Assembly (NCBI GenBank): GCA_945787595.1
Contig: CALZJV010000169.1
Coordinates: 1-30,416, forward strand
Length of the DNA: 30,416 nucleotides
Reading direction: 5' to 3'
Source: an uncultured Desulfobacterales bacterium
GTDB taxonomy: Bacteria > Desulfobacterota > Desulfobacteria > Desulfobacterales > JAFDCJ01
This document shows, in pieces, positions 21,258 through 30,416 of the stretch. The position numbers and the translations under genes are program-made. Position 1 is the first letter of the stretch. Each line of letters starts with the position of its first letter. The notes beneath the pieces were generated by a model that saw only the letters and a list, made by a program, of their open reading frames with translations, was not told where the DNA came from and did not search any database.

Positions 21258-22229
21258 ATGCTGGTTCTCGGTTTACAAGGCAGTCCCAGAAAGAAGGGAA
21301 ATACGAATTTCCTGCTGCAAGCGTTTATGAAATCGGCAGGGAATATGGGTGCACGCACCCATATTATTGATGTCACCCGAAAAAATATTATTCCCTGCAA
21401 GGAATTCGTCGTTTGTGAAAAAAAAGGCTATTGTCCGATTGATGATGACGTCCGAGATGAAATATATCCTCTGTTGCGACAGGCGGAAGTTGTGGTCATC
21501 GCCACCCCCATATTTTTCTACAACATGACGGCCCAGCTTAAGGCCGTCATCGATCGTTGCCAAACGTTCTGGGCCAGAAAATATAAGCTCAGACTGAAAG
21601 ACCCCGGCGCGAATATGCGACGTGGATTTCTACTCGCAGTGGGTGCGACCAAAGGAAAGAACTTATTTGAAGGTCTCAATCTGACAAGCCAGTATTTTTT
21701 TGATGCCATTGGGGCCAAATTTGAAGGCAGCCTGACATATCGGGGAATTGAAGGCCCCAAGGATATGGCCGGGCATCCGTCGGTTCAGGATGATGTCGAA
21801 AAAGCGGTGCAAGGCATTTTAGAGCCGTTTAACGGCAGGAAAAAAGTGCTGTTTGCCTGTCGCGAGAACGCCTGTCGCAGCCAAATGGCCAGTGCATTTG
21901 CTCAATCTCTGGCCGGTGATAAACTGGAAGTGCTCAATGCCGGAAGCGAACCCGCCGACAAGGTTCACCCGGAAATGGTCACGGTCATGCATGAAAAAGG
22001 TATCGACATGGGATTTCGGACCCCTAGAACGATTGATGAAGTACTTTTATACGATACTCCCGAAATAATCATCACCATGGGCTGTGCCGAACAGTGCCCC
22101 TTTGTGCCGGGTGCTCGCAAGCTGGATTGGGATCTGCCGGATCCTGCCGGAAAATCCATAGAATTCATGCGCGATGTTCGCGATGAAATTGAAAAAAGAG
22201 TGCAAGATTTGATCCGTGAGATTACCTAG
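21258..22229 (+). CDS. Fusion of NADPH-dependent FMN reductase-type flavodoxin fold and arsenate reductase (LMW phosphatase type)
   Basis: 323 residues in two domains. Residues 1-190 form an iron-sulfur-flavoprotein/FMN-reductase domain: GLQGSPRKKGNTNFLL binds the FMN phosphate, TPIFFYNMTAQLKAVIDR is the second signature, and C47, C53 and C59 (CKEFVVCEKKGYC) are in place for a cluster or disulfide. Residues 195-323 are an ArsC of the low-molecular-weight phosphatase fold: P-loop CRENACR (C201, R207), second cysteines C276 and C280 in GCAEQC, and acid DWDLPDP. The second domain would reduce arsenate to arsenite; the flavin domain might recycle it. No arsR, arsB or acr3 gene is nearby. The stop codon TAG is completed by the first base of the downstream 187-bp element. 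Confidence 0.9.
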   Translation: MLVLGLQGSPRKKGNTNFLLQAFMKSAGNMGARTHIIDVTRKNIIPCKEFVVCEKKGYCPIDDDVRDEIYPLLRQAEVVVIATPIFFYNMTAQLKAVIDRCQTFWARKYKLRLKDPGANMRRGFLLAVGATKGKNLFEGLNLTSQYFFDAIGAKFEGSLTYRGIEGPKDMAGHPSVQDDVEKAVQGILEPFNGRKKVLFACRENACRSQMASAFAQSLAGDKLEVLNAGSEPADKVHPEMVTVMHEKGIDMGFRTPRTIDEVLLYDTPEIIITMGCAEQCPFVPGARKLDWDLPDPAGKSIEFMRDVRDEIEKRVQDLIREIT

Positions 22230-22415
22230 TTTCCATCCACAAATGGTCTTTTTGCCCAATCTCGGCGTCAATCGGCGCGTTTGATTGTGCGACGTAGCCA
22301 GCTACGTCTCCGCACAACCGCTTGATTTCCTTGACCTTGGACAAAAATCCGAATTTCTGGATTGAAAACACTATTGAGTGACCAAACTGATTTTAACCGA
22401 TTTATGGATGGGCAC
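22229..22415 (+). mobile_element. MITE-like element A, copy 2 (187 bp, 6-bp target duplication TACCTA)
   Basis: Same length and orientation as 5831-6017, with about ten substitutions and no gaps. Ends are GTTTCCATCCACAAAT and the complement of GTGCCCATCCATAAAT. TACCTA flanks it at 22223-22228 and 22416-22421. The left junction lies inside the stop codon of the fusion gene; without the element the sequence would read ACC-TAA, so the encoded protein would end at the same residue. Confidence 0.85.
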
Positions 22416-22593
22416 TACCTAATGAGATGTTCAAGCTTATTGCCGGATCCGGGTCCGTAAAAGAGACGCAGAAATAGTCTTGCAAAACGCGGCTGATTTG
22501 TTATTAAGGAATGCGCATGGCCATCGAATAAATCAATCAACTTCGACAATTCGGCCCCAAGGGCTAAAACAATCAAATAAAAGGAGGAAAAGA

Positions 22594-22752
22594 ATGGACA
22601 GATACGTATGCCTAATTTGCGGTTATGTGTACGATCCGGAACAAGGCGATCCGGACAATGGTGTAGCAGCCGGTACCAAATGGGAAGATGTACCTGATGA
22701 CTGGGAATGTCCGGTGTGCGGAGCAGGCAAGGACGATTTCGAAAAGGAATAA
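22594..22752 (+). CDS. rub: Rubredoxin
   Basis: A 52-residue rubredoxin with one Fe(Cys)4 center: [20 protein letters not shown], then [14 protein letters not shown]. Both CxxCG-type knuckles and the aromatic core (Tyr, Trp) are intact, and the length is standard. It is a small cytoplasmic one-electron carrier and in sulfate reducers is the direct donor to rubredoxin:oxygen oxidoreductase and to rubrerythrin. AAAGGAGGAAAAGA precedes ATG 22594. The flavodiiron oxygen reductase gene lies 412 bases downstream, separated by a hairpin repeat and a terminator-like structure, so the two are neighbours but perhaps not always one transcript. Confidence 0.97.
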   Translation: MDRYVCLICGYVYDPEQGDPDNGVAAGTKWEDVPDDWECPVCGAGKDDFEKE

Positions 22753-22781
22753 AAGCAGCCTTAGTTCTTGTGTGAAACTTA

Positions 22782-22896
22782 GTCCATCGATTCGTAGATA
22801 CGGTGACGTATGCACCCACTCAGGACTTAGTGCTGAGTAAGCCATTGGCAAGATTGGCCAATCATTAAATGTCAATGAAATTGCGAATCGAAGCAC
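22782..22896 (+). repeat. Hairpin-rich dispersed repeat B, copy 2 (115 bp)
   Basis: Matches 2202-2317 at the ends and the central CACTCAGGACT-AGTGCTGAGT hairpin. The first hairpin differs in sequence but keeps most pairing: GTAGATACG-gtga-CGTATGCAC, with one paired position changed from T-A to A-T. It starts 29 bases after the rubredoxin stop. Confidence 0.75.
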
Positions 22897-22915
22897 TTAG
22901 CTAAACTTATAATTT

Positions 22916-22970
22916 GATGCCCTTTTCTGACAGAAATTCAATTTTCTGGCTAAAAAGGGCATCTATTTTT
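22916..22970 (+). terminator. Strong hairpin followed by T-rich tail
   Basis: GATGCCCTTTT (22916-22926) pairs perfectly with AAAAGGGCATC (22953-22963), with inner CAGAAA/TTTCTG pairing, and TATTTTT follows. It is a likely terminator for the rubredoxin transcript, or an attenuator before the oxygen reductase gene. Confidence 0.65.
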
Positions 22971-23164
22971 GGGAGCATATTGTGTTTGAGGAAAATCGGG
23001 CTTCCGCCGGTATATGTTGAATCTTGCCTTAAAATGAATCATGTTTATATTTATTCCCTGAATCAATGTGGGTTGGCCTTCAGTATCCAAACGGTCAACC
23101 TGACCTCTGATTTGTAAAAATGTCCATATCCGTTAACCCGAATAATCTGATGTGAGGATTGAAA

Positions 23165-24349
23165 ATGGAACCGATACAACTTGCTGACGGTGTCTATGAT
23201 GTTGGTGTCATCGATTGGAATGTCAGGGACTTTCACGGTTATTCCACCGATCTTGGTACAACTTACAATTCCTTTTTAATAGTGGATGAAAAGACAGTCC
23301 TGATAGACACGGTGAGGAAAGAATTTTCAGATCAATTAATAGACAATATCGCCCTTGTTGTAGATCCTAAAAAGATCGATTATGTGATCAGCAACCATAC
23401 TGAATTGGATCACTCCGGAGGCCTGGCCCGGGTGATGCATAAAATAGGCGAAGACAAGCCTGTTTATGCTTCTAAAATGGGCCATAAAAATCTTCCCAAG
23501 CATTTCCGGCAAAACCTCAATTATCATGCCGTCGCCAGCGGAGAAGTGCTGAGTCTTGGCAAACGAACTTTGACATTTCTCGAAACCCGCATGATACACT
23601 GGCCCGACAGCATGTTTACCTATCTCAACGAGGACAAAATTTTATTTTCCAGTGACGGATTTGGCCAGCATTATGCCGGGCCCGAAAAATTTGATGATGA
23701 AGTCGGCGATAGGATTATGGTGCATGCCAAAAAATATTTTGCGAATATCCTGCTGCTTTACGCCACCCATATTCAAAAATTGTTGGATAATGTCCTGGGG
23801 CTCGGGCTGGAGTTCAATATGATATGCCCGGATCACGGTATCATTTGGCGTAAAGATCCGACCAAAATTGTTGATGCGTATGTCCGTTGGTGTCGACAGG
23901 AGCCTCAGAAAAAGGCGGTGGTGGTTTATGATACCATGTGGCACAGCACCGAAAAGATGGCGAATGCTGTTGTCTCGGGTATCAACAAAGAAGGGGTTCC
24001 GGCAAAACCGTTTCATTTGAGAAAGACCCACCGAAGTGAGATTATGCTGGAAATTTTTGATGCCGGGGCAGTGGTCATCGGATCGCCGACCTTGAACAAT
24101 CAGCTGTTTCCTACCTTAGCTGACTTCCTGACCTACATGAAAGGTCTGAAGCCGTTAAATAAAATTGGGGCGGCTTTTGGATCATACGGCTGGAGCGGCG
24201 AAGCCGTCAAGAAAGTCAACCAAGAGCTCGAGGCCATGAAATTTGACATTGTCGATCCGGGTCTGAGAGTTCAGTATGTACCGGACAGGGAGGCACTGGA
24301 GGCTTGCTATGAGCTTGGACGTAAAATTGGGAAGGCGGTAATGGAATGA
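23165..24349 (+). CDS. roo: Flavodiiron protein, rubredoxin:oxygen oxidoreductase (FprA/ROO)
   Basis: 394 residues in the two-domain form. Residues about 1-250 are the beta-lactamase-like diiron domain: NHTELDHSGG (HxExDH ligands), THMIH-like TRMIHWPDS, SSDGFGQHYA (bridging Asp) and CPDHGIIW (last His). Residues about 255-394 are a flavodoxin domain: YDTMWHSTEKMANAV binds the FMN phosphate, and GSPTLNNQLFP and GSYGWSGEAVK line the flavin. These enzymes reduce oxygen to water, or NO to N2O, with electrons from rubredoxin. The start is placed at ATG 23165, after TGAGGATTG. The stop overlaps the ATG of the following ferredoxin gene (ATGA), so translation is coupled. The rubredoxin gene lies just upstream. 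Confidence 0.95.
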   Translation: MEPIQLADGVYDVGVIDWNVRDFHGYSTDLGTTYNSFLIVDEKTVLIDTVRKEFSDQLIDNIALVVDPKKIDYVISNHTELDHSGGLARVMHKIGEDKPVYASKMGHKNLPKHFRQNLNYHAVASGEVLSLGKRTLTFLETRMIHWPDSMFTYLNEDKILFSSDGFGQHYAGPEKFDDEVGDRIMVHAKKYFANILLLYATHIQKLLDNVLGLGLEFNMICPDHGIIWRKDPTKIVDAYVRWCRQEPQKKAVVVYDTMWHSTEKMANAVVSGINKEGVPAKPFHLRKTHRSEIMLEIFDAGAVVIGSPTLNNQLFPTLADFLTYMKGLKPLNKIGAAFGSYGWSGEAVKKVNQELEAMKFDIVDPGLRVQYVPDREALEACYELGRKIGKAVME

Positions 24350-24537
24350 GAAGTCCGGTGGTTGACCTTAGTTCGTGTATTCAATGCGGCATATGCTATG
24401 ATTTATGCCCGCAAGTATTCAGGATAAATGATGCCGGCTATGTCGAAGTCACTGAATCAGCAGATTATCCGGAATTCGATGTAAATGATTGTATAAAGTG
24501 TTGTCCGACGGACTGCATCTACTGGGAAGAGGAGTAA
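24346..24537 (+). CDS. Ferredoxin [4Fe-4S]
   Basis: 63 residues. CIQCGICYDLCP gives C-x2-C-x2-C-x3-CP, and the C-terminal half has DCIKCCPTDCIYW, whose distal Cys completes the cluster as in single-cluster ferredoxins of Desulfovibrio. The extra cysteines in the second half could allow a disulfide or a second, incomplete site. The gene overlaps the stop of the oxygen reductase by four bases, so the two proteins are made in proportion; the ferredoxin may serve as a donor for the flavin domain or for rubredoxin reduction. The pairing is uncommon enough to note. Confidence 0.88.
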   Translation: MRSPVVDLSSCIQCGICYDLCPQVFRINDAGYVEVTESADYPEFDVNDCIKCCPTDCIYWEEE

Positions 24538-24871
24538 GCGGGCGGTGGGTCGAACCGTGGTTGGTTAAAACCTGCTTTCTATTGCATTATTACTTTTAAA
24601 AGGTGATCCCACTTTTATTCCTCTTAAATTTTGCATTTTAGAATTTGGAATTAAGGTCCGCCTCTCTCCGAGCTGCAGGCGAGCCGGAAGCCGGCGGATC
24701 GATTTAATAAAAAATGATAAAGCAAAGCGATAGAACAAATCCGCAATCCCTCCGGGGCGTAGGCCCCTATGGCCCCTCCGGCTTCCGGCTCGTAGAGCCT
24801 ACAGCTCGGAGAGGCCGGAGGCCAAGATCTTAAACCTAAAATTTCCTCTAAAAACTGATTAAGAGGCTGTC
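24538..24871. other. Intergenic region of 334 bases with GC-rich inverted repeat
   Basis: Arm GGTCCGCCTCTCTCCGAGCT (24655-24674), continuing to 24699, faces CCGGCTTCCGGCTCGTAGAG (about 24778-24797), continuing to 24822. The loop has AATAAAAAATGATAAAGCAA. This is the opposite-strand counterpart of the repeat at 8496-8705. No gene is seen. Confidence 0.65.
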
Positions 24872-25219
24872 ATGAAAAAAATCGCTCTTTTTGTATTTAA
24901 CGGCGATCCCATGTGTTTCATACACGTCCTGCTGAATGCGCTTGATATGAATGAAAAAGGGTATGAGGCCAAAATTATTATTGAAGGCGAGGCCACTAAA
25001 TTAATTTCCGAGTTGGAAAAGAAGGGAAATCCGTTGCATCAGCTCTGGCAAAGGGCCAGGGCCAAAGGATTAGTGGAAGGGATCTGCAAGGCCTGTGCCA
25101 ATAAAATGGAAACGATCGTGGAAGCCAAAACCCTGGGATTGCCTCTTTTGGAGGACATGCTGGGTCATCCGGGCATGGCCCGGTACCGAGATGCGGGTTT
25201 TGAAATCATTACCTTTTAA
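24872..25219 (+). CDS. DsrE-like small cytoplasmic protein
   Basis: 115 residues. The beginning KKIALFVFNGDPMCFIHVLLNALDMNEKGYEAKIIIEGEATKL has the strand-loop-helix pattern of the DsrE/DsrF-like fold, and CKACANK near residue 75 corresponds to the position where such proteins often carry a reactive Cys. Members take part in sulfur transfer or are of unknown role; no Dsr or Tus partner genes are adjacent apart from the siroheme-type protein two genes on. AAGAGG precedes ATG 24872. Its end overlaps the next gene by about 29 bases, so the two are likely coupled. The fold assignment is by pattern, not by close similarity. Confidence 0.65.
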   Translation: MKKIALFVFNGDPMCFIHVLLNALDMNEKGYEAKIIIEGEATKLISELEKKGNPLHQLWQRARAKGLVEGICKACANKMETIVEAKTLGLPLLEDMLGHPGMARYRDAGFEIITF

Positions 25220-25919
25220 AAAAGATAAACTAAGCGGCCGCCAACTCAAGAAAAAGATGCTGCAACTTCTTCGGGCTGAGAATTTTAAAATTGGGCTGGC
25301 TGAAATTGGTCGATTCCCGGCCAGACAGGCTGTCGGGCCACTTTTTTCTTGTTTGTGTAGTCTGGACGAGCTGGTCAAATGGCGAGCAGTGACGGCCATG
25401 GGGAAGGTTATTTCGGATCTGGCCGCATCTGATCTGGAGTCGGCCAGAGTTGTCATGCGCCGCTTTATCTGGAATCTGAACGATGAATCCGGCGGAATCG
25501 GCTGGGGTTGCCCGGAATCCATGGCAGAGGTGATGGCCCAAAATGAAAAGCTGGCCGAAGAATACGGGTGCATCCTTCTATCCTACATCCAGCCGGAAGG
25601 AAACTATCTTGAACACGAAGGTTTGCAGCGGGGCGTGCTTTGGGGCATCGGCCGGTTGGCACATACCCGGACGCAGTGTATGCAAACTGCTGCCGGGTTT
25701 CTTCTGCCATATATGAAATCCAAAGATCCAAACCTTAGAGGGATTGCCGCCTGGGCAGTCGGGCCGGTTTTAAATCCAGAAGTGATTCAGCCGGTGAAAG
25801 AACTTACCCGAGACCCAGCCCGGCTAATGCTATACTATGGTGGGCGGCTCGCTGAATATTCAGTTGGCCGATTGGCCCGGGAAGCACTGGCACAGTTTGA
25901 GCAGCCGGCGAAAGTTTAG
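25191..25919 (+). CDS. HEAT/PBS-lyase-like repeat protein
   Basis: About 242 residues, reading MRVLKSLPFKKDKLSGRQLK from ATG 25191. The frame is open to 25095, but that part is the out-of-frame image of the DsrE-like gene. Helical repeat units can be seen: FPARQAVGPLFSCLCSLDELVKWRAVTAMGKV, VLWGIGRLAHTRTQCM and LRGIAAWAVGPVLNPEVIQPV, which resemble HEAT or PBS-lyase repeats used in protein binding. A Trp/Gly-rich stretch (GGIGWGCPESMAEVM) lies between. No catalytic residues are evident. I recall proteins of this kind in sulfate reducers without assigned function. The start overlaps the preceding gene; a start at a GTG or TTG further in is possible. Confidence 0.68.
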   Translation: MRVLKSLPFKKDKLSGRQLKKKMLQLLRAENFKIGLAEIGRFPARQAVGPLFSCLCSLDELVKWRAVTAMGKVISDLAASDLESARVVMRRFIWNLNDESGGIGWGCPESMAEVMAQNEKLAEEYGCILLSYIQPEGNYLEHEGLQRGVLWGIGRLAHTRTQCMQTAAGFLLPYMKSKDPNLRGIAAWAVGPVLNPEVIQPVKELTRDPARLMLYYGGRLAEYSVGRLAREALAQFEQPAKV

Positions 25920-25935
25920 GCTCTTATCGGATTAC

Positions 25936-26165
25936 ATCTGACAGCATGTAGTCAGATACTTAAGGTTTCAGGTTTCAGTGTTCAGGTGTCAGCCCCGCCG
26001 CTGGCCTGAAAAGCGGCCAGTTTAATCGAATAAAAAACTTAACGAAATACAATTTTATTTTTCTGACAGGATTAACTGGATGGACAGTTAATCCTGTTAA
26101 TCCTGTCTAAATGAATGAAGTTTCATAAGAGGATTTAGCGACTCGCCTTCCTGACACCTGACACC
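25936..26165. repeat. Composite phrase repeat (opposite-strand counterpart of 6830-6921) with inserted hairpins
   Basis: Begins with a degenerate palindrome (25936-25957, ATCTGACAGCA facing TGTAGTCAGAT), then AGGTTTCAGGTTTCAG, and ends with CGCCTTCCTGACACCTGACA (26143-26162). Inside are CTGGCC facing GGCCAG, and CAGGATTAAC (26067-26076) facing GTTAATCCTG (26087-26096), followed by a second TTAATCCTGT. It fills the gap before the siroheme-protein gene. Confidence 0.7.
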
Positions 26166-26207
26166 TATAATTAGCGATATTCACAAATCCACCGGAGTAT
26201 TGCCATC

Positions 26208-27008
26208 ATGGAGTGGACCAAGGAAGCTTCCGAAAGCATCCAAAAAGTTCCTTTTTTTGTGCGCAAGCGAGTAAGGGCACGGGTTGAAACCGAAGCAAAA
26301 AACGCCGGTAAAAAATTGATCTCACTGGCGGACGTCAGAGCGACCCAGGCCCGTTATTTGTCCGGAATGGCTTCTGAAATCAAGGGCTATCAAATCGACA
26401 CCTGTTTCGGGCCCAGCGGCTGCCCGAACCGGGCGGCCGTCAGCGATCAACTCCTGCAAAAAATCGAATCCCTGGTCGAAGGAAAAGATTTGCTCGGGTT
26501 TCTTAGAAAACGGGTTGAAGGGGACCTGAAATTTCACCACGAGTTCAGGATTACACTGGCTGACTGCCCCAACGCCTGTTCCCAGCCCCAGATAAAAGAT
26601 ATCGGTATCATCGGTGCCTGCACACCACGGATAACTGGGGAGTCCTGCACCCTATGTGATGCATGCGTCCAGACCTGCAAGGAAAATGCGATAACTTTGA
26701 TTCCAGAGAAAGAATGCCCGGATATCGATTTCGACCGATGTCTGCATTGTGGAAAGTGCATGCAAGTCTGCCCCAGCGGTACGATCGTAGAGGGCACCAA
26801 AGGATTCCGAGTGCAACTGGGAGGCAAACTTGGTCGGCATCCACAGCTGGCAAAAGAGCTGCCGGGAATTTACAGTGAAGATCAAGTCCTGCAAATTGTC
26901 AAAACCTGCCTGGACTTCTACCAGCAAAACAGCAAACATGGCGAACGATTTAGTCAAATTTTAACATCTGCCGATTTTGAAAAAATAGCAGCGCGTTATT
27001 TGCGATAA
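26208..27008 (+). CDS. Small siroheme/4Fe-4S sulfite- or nitrite-reductase-like protein with N-terminal PCP_red-type domain and two-cluster ferredoxin domain
   Basis: 266 residues. Residues 1-45 (MEWTKEASESIQKVPFFVR onward) resemble the PCP_red module known at the C-terminus of light-independent protochlorophyllide reductase and in some sulfite-reductase-like proteins. Next, CFGPSGC and later DCPNACSQPQIKDIGIIG supply the C-x5-C...C-x3-C motif binding the siroheme-coupled 4Fe-4S cluster. A ferredoxin insert with CTLCDACVQTC and CLHCGKCMQVC holds two more clusters. It is much shorter than DsrA/DsrB or assimilatory enzymes and lacks a duplicated half, like the small low-spin sulfite reductases of sulfate reducers and AsrC-like proteins. 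A sulfite or nitrite substrate is inference. GGAG precedes ATG 26208. Confidence 0.8.
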   Translation: MEWTKEASESIQKVPFFVRKRVRARVETEAKNAGKKLISLADVRATQARYLSGMASEIKGYQIDTCFGPSGCPNRAAVSDQLLQKIESLVEGKDLLGFLRKRVEGDLKFHHEFRITLADCPNACSQPQIKDIGIIGACTPRITGESCTLCDACVQTCKENAITLIPEKECPDIDFDRCLHCGKCMQVCPSGTIVEGTKGFRVQLGGKLGRHPQLAKELPGIYSEDQVLQIVKTCLDFYQQNSKHGERFSQILTSADFEKIAARYLR

Positions 27009-27190
27009 TGGTAAAAGGTAAGAGTTCAGCGCAAAAATCACGGAACAAGTTGGCCCCTCAAACTCAAGAGCTCATTCGATTCTATAAAAACCCCTGGTGA
27101 ACGATGACTAAATCCCAAATTGCTTCGAATTAAGTTGGATCCTTCAATACCTGAGAGGCCATTCCCTGCCGTCGGCTGCGCTATCTGCAA

Positions 27191-27223
27191 TTGACATGCC
27201 TCAATTCCATACTATATTAGTAT
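27191..27223 (+). promoter_or_regulatory. Putative promoter with overlapping dyad upstream of the copper chaperone gene
   Basis: TTGACA (27191-27196), a 16-base spacer and TATATT (27213-27218). The dyad ATACTA-TAT-TAGTAT (27209-27223) covers the -10, as expected for a repressor operator. No repressor gene (CsoR, ArsR or MerR type) is in the window. Confidence 0.55.
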
Positions 27224-27281
27224 ACAAATATAAATCTGCTGAAACACTCTTAAAAACGTAACGGCAAGGAGAAAAAACGAT

Positions 27282-27485
27282 ATGGAAAAAAAGACCTTTT
27301 CAATTCCGAACATTACCTGTGGACACTGTGTTATGGCCATCCAAAATGAACTAAATGAATTAGATGGCATCAAATTGGTGGAGGGTAATCCGGAGGCCAA
27401 AAGCATCGACGTCGGATGGGAAGCACCGGTCACCGAAGAAAAGATCAAGGAGACGCTGAAGGAAATCAATTATCCGGCCGCCTAA
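27282..27485 (+). CDS. copZ: Heavy-metal-associated (HMA) domain protein, probable copper chaperone
   Basis: 67 residues with the ferredoxin-like beta-alpha-beta-beta-alpha-beta fold of Atx1/CopZ. The metal loop is NITCGHCVMAI (CxxC, here with His between the two cysteines). CopZ proteins bind Cu(+) in the cytosol and deliver it to the HMA domains or membrane entry site of CopA. The CopA-type ATPase gene follows 203 bases downstream, supporting copper as the metal; mercury or zinc would be alternatives. AAGGAG precedes ATG 27282, and a likely regulated promoter lies 60-90 bases upstream. Confidence 0.88.
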   Translation: MEKKTFSIPNITCGHCVMAIQNELNELDGIKLVEGNPEAKSIDVGWEAPVTEEKIKETLKEINYPAA

Positions 27486-27518
27486 AATATATCGGAATTC
27501 CTGCAGTTTACAGATATC

Positions 27519-27676
27519 GTTGATTGGTTGACTAGTTGATTGGTTAAGTGGTTGTAAATATGGATCTATCCCAAATTTGCAAAATAATTGGTCGCTTCAT
27601 GTTTTAACTATCGTAACATTCTAAAATTATGACTATAATTTACCTAATAAACCATTCAACCAGTAAACTATTCAAC
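27519..27676. repeat. Inverted phrase repeat between copZ and copA
   Basis: GTTGATTGGTTGACTAGTTG (27519-27538), continuing to 27553, faces ACCATTCAACCAGTAAACTA (27651-27670), with about 90 A+T-rich bases between. The right arm ends a few bases before the copA start codon, so the hairpin could affect copA expression. Confidence 0.65.
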
Positions 27677-27688
27677 AAGGTCTGATTT

Positions 27689-30139
<2,451 letters not shown>

Positions 30140-30416
30140 AATTCAGGTAATAGTTCAGCGCCCCGATGAAATAAGTGCAACAGAGATTCTATTAGCAATT
30201 CCGACTTGCCCTTCGATTATATTCAAGTACAAATCAAGAGAAACTAATTATTATTTTTTGCTTTTAAGCAAAAATAGTTTGACCATTTTGCTATCAAGTT
30301 GTTAAGTCAAATGGGGCCGACAGGTTCATGAAAGGAGTGAGAATTGTTTCAGCCAACCGGTTTCTTGCAGGTTTGATATAGCGTCCAAGCGTTTTTTCTT
30401 TGCCGAGTGCCATCTT

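Noticed and set aside
25095..25190. Upstream extension of the HEAT-like gene
   Set aside because: This part is the out-of-frame reading of the DsrE-like gene, rich in Trp/Lys/Arg; the protein pattern begins at ATG 25191.
30294..30413. 39-codon minus-strand frame at the right edge
   Set aside because: It looks open towards the outside of the window and could be the end of a larger gene, but too little is visible to support a call.

Overview
The window reads as a chromosomal piece of an anaerobic, probably sulfate-reducing bacterium of the Desulfobacterota (Desulfobacteria-like). The inference rests on gene content: desulfoferrodoxin, rubrerythrin, rubredoxin:oxygen oxidoreductase, a multihaem cytochrome of the c3/c7 type, a siroheme sulfite-reductase-like protein, a DsrE-like protein and an archease/RtcB pair. 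I see no rRNA, tRNA, CRISPR array, prophage or transposase gene.

Layout. 1-5600: a mostly minus-strand block with a pyruvate dehydrogenase E1 alpha homologue cut by the window edge, KhpA, an acyl-CoA dehydrogenase (plus strand), a small ribbon-helix-helix protein, a broken zinc-type alcohol dehydrogenase and a cyclic-nucleotide-binding-domain protein. 6295-9713: archease, RNA ligase RtcB (5' end disrupted by a 16-bp tandem duplication) and a tandem universal stress protein. 9956-13339 (minus): a Cys/Met/His-rich exported protein, a membrane-anchored DUF2318 protein, a MacB/FtsX-type permease and its ATPase, a likely metal-related export or assembly system. 13659-16843: ferritin-like protein, Crp/Fnr regulator, zinc-ribbon HD protein and a polyferredoxin. 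17599-24537: an oxygen and peroxide defence island with rubrerythrin (its rubredoxin domain deleted), desulfoferrodoxin, ferritin, a rubredoxin-like mini-protein, flavodoxin, a Cys4 mini-protein, a triheme cytochrome, an FMN reductase-arsenate reductase fusion, rubredoxin, a flavodiiron oxygen reductase and a ferredoxin. 24872-27008: DsrE-like protein, HEAT-like protein and a siroheme/4Fe-4S protein. 27282-30139: copper chaperone and a Cu(+) P-type ATPase.

Working together: the redox island can supply electrons through rubredoxin, flavodoxin and ferredoxin to oxygen, superoxide and peroxide reductases, with ferritins storing the iron; the copper pair, and possibly the DUF2318/ABC set, handle metals.

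The most unusual layer is between the genes. There are two copies of a 187-bp MITE-like element, each flanked by its own 6-bp target duplication; two copies of a roughly 115-bp hairpin element; three copies of a long palindrome; and many degenerate phrase-like repeats arranged as facing inverted arms. Three genes (alcohol dehydrogenase, rtcB, rubrerythrin) carry small internal deletions or duplications; in rtcB and probably the others these are bounded by short repeats. They indicate either slippage in the organism or assembly error.
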